The position numbers and the translations under genes are program-made. 64,000 nucleotides of DNA. Source: UBA974 sp002292405 (GTDB lineage Bacteria > Bacteroidota > Bacteroidia > Flavobacteriales_D > Sanyastnellaceae). The DNA is taken from positions 186,001 to 250,000 of the forward strand of contig CALTBR010000002.1 of assembly GCA_943842425.1 (NCBI GenBank). The letters are read 5' to 3'. The notes under the pieces are model-generated. The model was given only the letters and a program-made list of their open reading frames with translations. It made no database searches and had not been told where the DNA came from. Each line of letters begins with the position of its first letter. Positions within the stretch are counted from its first letter, which is position 1. This document shows positions 57,716-64,000 of this stretch, in pieces.

Positions 57716-60352
57716 ATGAAAAATTTATATTCATTAGTCTTCGCAATGCTATTTGTGAGTACAATTACCGCACAGGTTCGTTATGTTGACGAAATATTTA
57801 CTGATGTCACGGTAACACCTGATATTACATACGCAGCCAATGTGACTGTAATTACAACTCTACAGGGTTTGCCTCCGATGGCTTTGCCTCAAAATATGGA
57901 TGTATACACACCATCTGGTGATACTGAAACAAACCGTCCTCTTATCATTTACCTACACACAGGTAACTTCCTTCCTACTTATGTAAATGGAGGAGCTACT
58001 GGTGATAGAGATGACAACTGTGCCGTTGAAATTTGTTCTCGATTCGCGCGTATGGGATACGTTGTTGCCTCTATTGATTACCGTTTAGGCTGGAACCCAC
58101 TTGCAGCAACTCAAACTGAGCGTAGTACTCAGTTAATCGGAGCTGCTTATCGTGGTGTTCAGGACGCTCGTACAGCCGTTCGTTACTTCCGTATGGACGC
58201 TGATGTTCAAGGAAACACGTTCGGAGTTGACCCTACGAAAATAGGTTACTTCGGAGAAGGTACTGGTGGATACGTTGCTTATGCAGCTGCGACAATATCT
58301 GATTACAACGATATTATTGTAGATGATTTAGGCGTTCCTATTTCTAAGTTCTGGTATGACAATGACGGTGATCCAGCAACTGCAGAAGTACCTATGGTCA
58401 TTGAAGCGATACATGGAAATCCAGATGCTACAACTGACGGAATTGAAATTCCTATTGGAGCGGATGCAGACGGTAACCCAATTATGGGTCAACTTTGTAT
58501 CGGTCACTACCCTGACTATTCTTCTGATGTAAGCTTTTCTATGAATATGGGTGGTGCTTTGGGAGATTTGAATTGGTTAGACCAAGGAGATGTTCCTATG
58601 GTTTCATTCCAAACTCCTCACGATCCATTTGCTCCTTATACAACTGGAGTACTTATCGTTCCTACAACAGGAAACCAAATTATCGAAGTAAGTGGTGCTT
58701 ATGACGTTCATGCTGAAATTAACGGATACCCAGCTCCGAATAACAATGAAGTTTTCCAGTCAGCAGGTCTTAGCGATCCTCTTTCTTTAGAGGCTATCGC
58801 TAACGGTGGATCTGATGGTTTATTTCCAGTACTTAATGATTACGTGGATGGAACACCAACACAGCCTTTCGATGGATCTCCTTGGCAGTGGTGGAGTGTT
58901 GAAAATGCACAAGCATACGATGATGCAAATGGAACAGCTATTGCTGCTACTCAGTTAACATTAAACCCAAATATGGGTCCAACAGAGGCTAACATGTGGA
59001 TTGATAAAATTCAGGGATACACAGCTCCTCGTTTGGCTCTTGCAATGGGTTTAATTACTTCAGGACCAGGATGTACAGATACTACAGCTTGTAACTTCAA
59101 TGCGCTTGCTACTTCTGACGATGGATCTTGTACATATGCTGAGTCTGGCTACAACTGTGATGGTGAGTCATTAAATATTGAAGGATGTACATCTGCGATT
59201 GCTTGTAACTACAATGAAGCTGCAACGATTGATGACGGATCTTGTGACTACTTAGAAGGAACAGATATTCCTACTGGAGCTGACGTTGTATGGTTAGTTG
59301 GTTTGACATTATCAGGTACTCCTTTTGAGTCTCTTGCTGGTGGTTGTGAAGTTGGTGGTGGTGTTAATCCTGACGTAAGCATCAATGGTGTCATCGTTGG
59401 TGATGGTGCTACTCCTCTTTCTATGGCTGGAATTTCAGATCCAACTGGATTACTTGGTGATCTTGCTGCTCTTGCATCAACTGTTCAGTTCTCTATTTGT
59501 GGAACTGGCATGACTGTGGCTGCTCTTGGGAACAATATTCCTATGGTAGGAAATGGTACTTTCTGGATTTCTCCGATTCCTGTGTCCTCAGATGCGACTA
59601 CCGGAGCGGGACAGTACTTATGGGCTGCACCTATGAATAATTTCACAATTGGTTGTGGAGTACCAGATGCGTGTAACTTCTCTGGAGATCCATGTGAGTT
59701 AAGCCTGATGTGTACTTACCCTGGATGTACAGACCCTGCTGCTGACAACTACGATGCTGCTGCTGGATGTGATGCCGGAAACTGTGTTACCTCTGGATGT
59801 ACGAATGATGGAGCAACAAACTATAACGCTGCTGCAAATACAGACGATGGTTCTTGTTTATTCCTTGTAACACTTCAGGTAAATATGTCTGAAGTAGCAA
59901 CTTCAGGTGTTAACATAGCGGGTGATTTCCAAGGATGGGATCCTGCTGCATCTGCTTGTACTGATTTAGGAGGAGGAGTATATGAGTACGCAATTGCACT
60001 TGCTAACGGAAGTTATGAGTTTAAATTCATAAATGGTAATGCATGGGGTGATGATGAGTATGTAAACGGAGATTGTAGTAATGGTGAAGGAAACCGTGTT
60101 GTAATTGTTGTTGATGCAGCTACGGGCAATGGGACTCCATGTTACACATCGTGTGATGATTGTGCACCAGTTGTTGTAATGGGTTGTACTTATGACGCTG
60201 CGGATAACTATAATGCCGAAGCCAACGATGATGACGGTTCTTGTGAATTCTCTGGTGGATCTGACTGTGTAGGTGATCTAGACGGTGACGGAGTGTCTGC
60301 TACTGCTGACCTTCTATTGTTCTTATCTGTCTTTGGATCTTCTTGTAACTAA
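57716..60352 (+). CDS. large secreted alpha/beta-hydrolase-like protein with DGSC and dockerin-like segments (intact copy)
   Basis: 878 residues. A signal peptide ends at TITAQ (residue 20). Residues 55-430 resemble carboxylesterase/BD-FAE-type alpha/beta hydrolases: PLIIYLHTGNF (oxyanion region), MGYVVASIDYRLGW, AYRGVQDARTAVRYFR, and an elbow GYFGEGTGGYVAYA in which the nucleophile position 182 is Gly rather than Ser. GCTDTTACNFN...DDGSC-type Cys repeats follow (about 470-530, and again near 690 and 845). A CBM48/E-set-like segment (TLQVNMSEVATSGVNIAG) precedes the last 29 residues, dockerin-like CVGDLDGDGVSATADLLLFL. Probably extracellular and sugar-binding; enzymatic activity is doubtful. 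Confidence 0.8.
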   Translation: MKNLYSLVFAMLFVSTITAQVRYVDEIFTDVTVTPDITYAANVTVITTLQGLPPMALPQNMDVYTPSGDTETNRPLIIYLHTGNFLPTYVNGGATGDRDDNCAVEICSRFARMGYVVASIDYRLGWNPLAATQTERSTQLIGAAYRGVQDARTAVRYFRMDADVQGNTFGVDPTKIGYFGEGTGGYVAYAAATISDYNDIIVDDLGVPISKFWYDNDGDPATAEVPMVIEAIHGNPDATTDGIEIPIGADADGNPIMGQLCIGHYPDYSSDVSFSMNMGGALGDLNWLDQGDVPMVSFQTPHDPFAPYTTGVLIVPTTGNQIIEVSGAYDVHAEINGYPAPNNNEVFQSAGLSDPLSLEAIANGGSDGLFPVLNDYVDGTPTQPFDGSPWQWWSVENAQAYDDANGTAIAATQLTLNPNMGPTEANMWIDKIQGYTAPRLALAMGLITSGPGCTDTTACNFNALATSDDGSCTYAESGYNCDGESLNIEGCTSAIACNYNEAATIDDGSCDYLEGTDIPTGADVVWLVGLTLSGTPFESLAGGCEVGGGVNPDVSINGVIVGDGATPLSMAGISDPTGLLGDLAALASTVQFSICGTGMTVAALGNNIPMVGNGTFWISPIPVSSDATTGAGQYLWAAPMNNFTIGCGVPDACNFSGDPCELSLMCTYPGCTDPAADNYDAAAGCDAGNCVTSGCTNDGATNYNAAANTDDGSCLFLVTLQVNMSEVATSGVNIAGDFQGWDPAASACTDLGGGVYEYAIALANGSYEFKFINGNAWGDDEYVNGDCSNGEGNRVVIVVDAATGNGTPCYTSCDDCAPVVVMGCTYDAADNYNAEANDDDGSCEFSGGSDCVGDLDGDGVSATADLLLFLSVFGSSCN

Positions 60353-60422
60353 GAAGTCAATGAATGTAATTGAGAAAGCCTACCCTTCGGGGTGGGCTTT
60401 TTTATGGTAAACATTTTGAATA
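57776..60422 (+). repeat. right arm of a 2.65-kb inverted repeat (intact copy)
   Basis: Inverted match to 53630..56288, covering the hydrolase coding region after the signal peptide, the terminator and the following 20 nt. The 1487-bp centre between the arms (56289-57775) holds the two different 5' ends. Confidence 0.9.
60375..60403 (+). terminator. terminator of the intact hydrolase gene
   Basis: AAAGCCTACCC-ttcg-GGGTGGGCTTT followed by TTT. It is identical to the minus-strand copy's terminator. Confidence 0.92.
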
Positions 60423-60554
60423 TAAATAGAGAAAAGCTAAAATATTAGCTTTCCTAATCTTCATAGATTACATCAATATGTTATACAAACAATTCTTTTG
60501 CAGATCATTTATATCAAGCATCATGAATTATAATTAACCTTAAAACAATATGGT

Positions 60555-62150
60555 TTAATTATTTAACTTCTTAGGTTCATTATAAACTCGGGAGATCACA
60601 GTATCAGTCATCAACTTCATTTGATCCATTGAAAAATCATCTTTGTACTCTTTTTTGATCGAATCGAGTTGAAGCTTCAAAGAGTTAATGAGTTCGGTCG
60701 GCGCTTCTGAATAAATGTTATTCATTTCATCTGGATCATTCTTCAGATCATACAGCTCCCACTCATCCATAGAATAGTAAAAATGAATCAACTTGTACTG
60801 ATCTGTTCTAAATCCATAGTGCGGTTGTACTTTATGCCAAAGTGGATACTCATAATAATGATAATAGACTGCGTCTCTCCCCATCTTATTGTCGTCCGTA
60901 AAAACGCCCTTAAAACTTTCACCTTGCATTTCATCAGGAATTGGCAATCCTGCAAAATCTAACAATGTAGGGGCAAAATCAACATTCATAATCATTTCAT
61001 CTGAGACAGAACCAGCATCAATTAAACCTGGATACTTAATCACAAATGGCATTTTAAATGATTCTTCATACATCCATCTTTTATCAAACCAGCCATGCTC
61101 CCCGAGATAAAATCCTTGATCTGAAGTATACACAACAACCGTGTTTTCACTTAATCCATTGTCATCTAAATAATCAAGAACTCTTCCAATTGCTCTATCA
61201 ACACCTGCAACACATCTTAGATAATCCTTAATGTATGTTTGATATTTCCAGTATTTAAGGTCTTCGCCTTGAAGTGTGTCGTTAGGAGTCCAAAACTGCC
61301 CCTTATCACCATAGGCATACCACCTCATTGAATCCTGTCGTGTTTTCAACCCTTCTGGCGGCAATTGTTTCATATCCCTTCTGTTAAGATGGTTTTCAAT
61401 CTCCATCATGTTTTCACCAGCTGCAATTCTGCCATTATAGTCGTCATTAAAGTTTTCCGGAATTGGGAAATCGAAATCTGTAAATAAATCATGGTACATC
61501 GAATCAGGTCTCCAATCTCTATGTGGCGCCTTAAACTGATAAAGCAGCATGAAAGGCTTATCCTCATCTCTTGATTCTAACCAATCAATACAGTCATCCT
61601 CAATGACCTTCGTAGAATGTCTTTTATAATCGGTCACAGTGTCAACACCATTAATACAAAATTCAGGCTTGTAATATGTGCCTTGACCACCCCAATTAAC
61701 TAATACCTTAGAGTAATCAAATCCTGTAGGAGTTGTTCCCAAGTGCCACTTACCAATAACAGCAGTTTCATAACCATTTTGCTGAAAAATCTTTGGGAAA
61801 GTGAGTTGATCACCATCGAAATCACCGCCATTTACATTTTTGTAGAAACCGTTGACATGAGAGAATTTTCCGGTTAATATAGCTGAACGACTTGGGCCAC
61901 ATATCGAATTGGTACAATAAACAGCATCCATTCTAGCTCCTTCATTTGCAATTCGGTCAATATTTGGCGTTGGAGCCAGTTGACTGATTTCACTTCCATA
62001 TGCACTAATAGCTTGGTAAGCGAGATCATCAGCCATGATATACAATACGTTTAATGGTTGATCTCGATCAGACTGAATGTCGGATGTCGTGTCCGCACAG
62101 GAAAATAAAAAGGCAACACATGTTAAGCACAAAAGAAGTTTCTTCATCAT
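60555..62150 (-). CDS. sulfatase lipoprotein
   Basis: About 532 residues of the alkaline-phosphatase-like sulfatase family. The formylglycine site is CGPSRSAILTGK (Cys about 84), with metal site VLYIMADDLAY and a C-terminal DLKNDPDEMNNI typical of sulfatases. The signal has the lipobox LFSC, so the protein is probably anchored in the outer or inner membrane. It removes sulfate from a polysaccharide such as an algal sulfated glycan; the substrate is not evident. It needs a formylglycine-generating or radical SAM maturase encoded elsewhere. The start is an ATG at 62150 or 62147. Confidence 0.9.
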   Translation of the reverse strand: MMKKLLLCLTCVAFLFSCADTTSDIQSDRDQPLNVLYIMADDLAYQAISAYGSEISQLAPTPNIDRIANEGARMDAVYCTNSICGPSRSAILTGKFSHVNGFYKNVNGGDFDGDQLTFPKIFQQNGYETAVIGKWHLGTTPTGFDYSKVLVNWGGQGTYYKPEFCINGVDTVTDYKRHSTKVIEDDCIDWLESRDEDKPFMLLYQFKAPHRDWRPDSMYHDLFTDFDFPIPENFNDDYNGRIAAGENMMEIENHLNRRDMKQLPPEGLKTRQDSMRWYAYGDKGQFWTPNDTLQGEDLKYWKYQTYIKDYLRCVAGVDRAIGRVLDYLDDNGLSENTVVVYTSDQGFYLGEHGWFDKRWMYEESFKMPFVIKYPGLIDAGSVSDEMIMNVDFAPTLLDFAGLPIPDEMQGESFKGVFTDDNKMGRDAVYYHYYEYPLWHKVQPHYGFRTDQYKLIHFYYSMDEWELYDLKNDPDEMNNIYSEAPTELINSLKLQLDSIKKEYKDDFSMDQMKLMTDTVISRVYNEPKKLNN

Positions 62151-62281
62151 CAATAAATTGTAAAGCGGCAATATTAGGAATAATTATTCACATAACAACA
62201 ATCAAAGAACTCACTCATCAACCTTTTAATTTGATTGATGAAAAATCTATTAAATTTACATACCAAGAATAAATAGAACAA

Positions 62282-63856
62282 TTGAAAACAATCCTTTTAT
62301 TTCTCTTATTATCTGTATCATCATTATTGTATAGTCAGAGTAAGCCAAATATTTTATGGTTAGTATGCGAAGACCAATCCATGTTTTTTTCACCCTATGG
62401 AGATGATCATGCAGACACACCTAATCTTGATCAATTGAGTAAAGACGGAACAGTCTATGAAAACTGTTTCACGCCTTCACCAGTATGTTCTCCAAGTAGA
62501 AGCAGTATCATCACAGGCATGTACCCAACATCGATTGGCACTCAACATATGAGAACCTATAAAAAGAATAAAAAACGTGACATTAATCCGCACAATCAAC
62601 TTCCATTTTACTCACCGCTACCTCATAAAAACATACAGTTCTTTACTGAAACATTAAGAGCTAACGGATACTATTGTTCGAACAATTCGAAAGAAGACTA
62701 CAACATGCTAACTTCTCCGCTGGCATGGGATGACAGCAGTCCAAAGGCCCATTGGTGCAACCGGGATTCAGACCAACCCTTCTTCTCCGTTTTTAATTTC
62801 AGCATCACCCATGAATCAAAAGTTTGGGAAAACAACGTGTCTTATTCTAAAGAAGAATTAGACCTCATCACGCTTCCAGTTATTTTCCCCCAAGATGATA
62901 GGATCAAAACAGATTTTCTGACGAATTACAAAAACATTGAAAAATTAGATAAAAAATTAGGTGATATTATCCAGCAATTAAAAGATGATGGCTTGTATGA
63001 TACCACCATCATATTTTTCTTTAGCGACCATGGAGGACCTTTCCCAAGGTACAAAAGATCGATATATGACACAGGCATACAGTGTCCATTGGTAATTAAA
63101 TGGCACAACCATGAGACAGAAAAGCGCAACGATCAACTCATTAGTTTTATTGATTTTGCGCCAACCGTTTTAGATATCCTTGACATCAAAAGTGACCATC
63201 AGATGGAAGGGGTTTCCTTCTATCAAAAAGACCAACGACAACAAATATTCGCGGCCACAGATCGCTTCGATGGATTTACAGATCAAAGGAGATGCATTCG
63301 CACTAAAAATTACAAACTCATTTACAATCTTGATCTTCAATCGCCCATCGGAAAGCCTATATCTTACCGTCATCAGATGAAAACTATGAAGCTGCTCGAT
63401 TCCCTTTATATAATTGGGGCATTAAATGATTGTTTTAATGATTGGTACAAACCAAGTAAAGTTGAATTCGAATTGTACCATTTGACGGACGATCCATTTG
63501 AGTTAGATAACATCATTGAAAATCCAAAATATGCTGATGTATTCGTTACACTTAAAGATGAATTGATGACTTGGTTAAAGGCATCAGACTATGGGAATCT
63601 TACAGAAAAAGAAATGGTAGACCTCATGTTCCCTAATGGCATTAAACCTTCTCAACTTACAACACCAAGCATTCATCAACATCAAAATGGTATTTCTATT
63701 GAAACCTTCGAAGAAGATGTTTCTGTAGGCTGGAGAAATCAAGGGGAAACATCATGGCAGATCTATCTTCCAAATGAGATTGTAAATCCAAATAAAAGCT
63801 ATGAAGTTGTGCTCTTTAAATCAGGATATGACATATTCACACAGTCCTTGAAGTGA
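62282..63856 (+). CDS. secreted sulfatase
   Basis: 524 residues. The signal FLLLSVSSLLYSQ is followed by NILWLVCEDQS (metal site) and the formylglycine motif CSPSRSSIITGM (Cys69). FFSDHGGPFPRYKRS and DDPFELDNI are family segments. The start is a TTG at 62282; no ATG precedes the signal. It is divergent from the other sulfatase with 131 nt between start codons. The subfamily differs from the first sulfatase, so the pair may attack different sulfate positions of one glycan. Confidence 0.88.
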   Translation: MKTILLFLLLSVSSLLYSQSKPNILWLVCEDQSMFFSPYGDDHADTPNLDQLSKDGTVYENCFTPSPVCSPSRSSIITGMYPTSIGTQHMRTYKKNKKRDINPHNQLPFYSPLPHKNIQFFTETLRANGYYCSNNSKEDYNMLTSPLAWDDSSPKAHWCNRDSDQPFFSVFNFSITHESKVWENNVSYSKEELDLITLPVIFPQDDRIKTDFLTNYKNIEKLDKKLGDIIQQLKDDGLYDTTIIFFFSDHGGPFPRYKRSIYDTGIQCPLVIKWHNHETEKRNDQLISFIDFAPTVLDILDIKSDHQMEGVSFYQKDQRQQIFAATDRFDGFTDQRRCIRTKNYKLIYNLDLQSPIGKPISYRHQMKTMKLLDSLYIIGALNDCFNDWYKPSKVEFELYHLTDDPFELDNIIENPKYADVFVTLKDELMTWLKASDYGNLTEKEMVDLMFPNGIKPSQLTTPSIHQHQNGISIETFEEDVSVGWRNQGETSWQIYLPNEIVNPNKSYEVVLFKSGYDIFTQSLK

Positions 63857-63866
63857 TCAAAAAAGA

Positions 63867-64000
63867 TTAGTTGGCAAAATGGAAATCCCTGGATTGGTCT
63901 CCCATCATCAAAGTATAATCTCCCTTTTCAAATATTTTTTCACCCTTCTCATTGTAATAAAAAAGCGTGGAGCTATCAAGTGTAAACGTGATTTGTTTTT
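63867..64000 (-). CDS. 3' end of a probable GH3 beta-glucosidase-like enzyme (partial)
   Basis: Reading the complement gives 44 residues to the TAA at 63867-63869. They fit the last strands of the fibronectin-III-like C-terminal domain of GH3 enzymes: FTLDSSTLFYYNEKGEKIF then KGDYTLMMGDQSRDFHF. The body lies beyond the window. Its position beside two sulfatases fits a polysaccharide degradation locus. Confidence 0.6.
   Translation of the reverse strand, partial: KQITFTLDSSTLFYYNEKGEKIFEKGDYTLMMGDQSRDFHFAN

Noticed and set aside
57417..57775. Site-specific invertible promoter with recombinase sites
   Set aside because: Only one 9-bp inverted repeat is seen and no recombinase gene is in the window; the long arms suggest homologous exchange instead.
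62535..62552. TTGGCACTCAACATATG, sigma-54-like
   Set aside because: It lies inside the second sulfatase coding region and is followed by no gene start.

Overview
The window looks like chromosomal DNA from a marine member of the Bacteroidota, most likely Flavobacteriales. The evidence is an AT-rich base composition, promoters of the Bacteroidota type (TAnnTTTG), few Shine-Dalgarno sites, type IX secretion C-termini, Bacteroidota-specific families (DUF3822, DUF1573, DUF2007, the short CdsA/Psd pair), DGSC-type cysteine repeats and the edge of a sulfated-polysaccharide locus. I could not identify genus or species. No rRNA, tRNA, CRISPR array, insertion sequence or prophage was seen.

Layout. 1-4.0 kb: 5' end of a saccharopine dehydrogenase family gene, then three lipoproteins (CsgG/LPP20-like) preceded by two sites resembling sigma-54 promoters. 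4.0-15.7 kb: pabA-type amidotransferase and RidA, then lptD divergent from an envelope operon (amidase, MCE protein, two Fe-S proteins, fabG, a VWA-type membrane protein) and a prohibitin-like protein. 15.7-28.9 kb: rpmB-pncC with an exported BNR protein; the overlapping rsfS-ftsH-DUF2007-cdsA-psd operon; birA; pyrE with an SRPBCC-like gene; a Nudix gene; and the overlapping DUF3822-rsmD-coaD set. 29-53 kb: mostly housekeeping genes: a RecD-like helicase, peptidase S51, ndk, icd, ornithine aminotransferase, cystathionine beta-synthase, two FtsX-type permeases, a NamZ-like muramidase, aconitase, a fatty acid desaturase, a DEAD-box helicase with a repetitive Gly/Arg tail and a structured leader, a TlpA-like protein, ppx, peroxiredoxin and valS.

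53.6-60.4 kb is the most unusual region. Two copies of a gene for a large secreted alpha/beta-hydrolase-like protein lie tail-outward as a 2.65-kb inverted repeat that includes their terminators. The plus-strand copy is one open frame of 878 codons. The minus-strand copy carries a different N-terminal module (two 97-residue repeats plus calcium-binding-like repeats) and is broken by four frameshifts. Recombination between the arms would invert the 1.5-kb centre and join the intact body to the other N-terminus. This is an inference, and an assembly artefact is not excluded. 60.5-64 kb: two divergent formylglycine sulfatases and the 3' end of a probable GH3 glycosidase, probably the border of a polysaccharide utilisation locus.

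Promoter architecture recurs. TAnnTTTG boxes lie only 4-8 nt before several start codons, and two divergent pairs (lptD/amidase and pyrE/Nudix) have start codons sharing one CATG. Together with frequent TTG starts this suggests that leaderless or very short-leader transcripts are common here.
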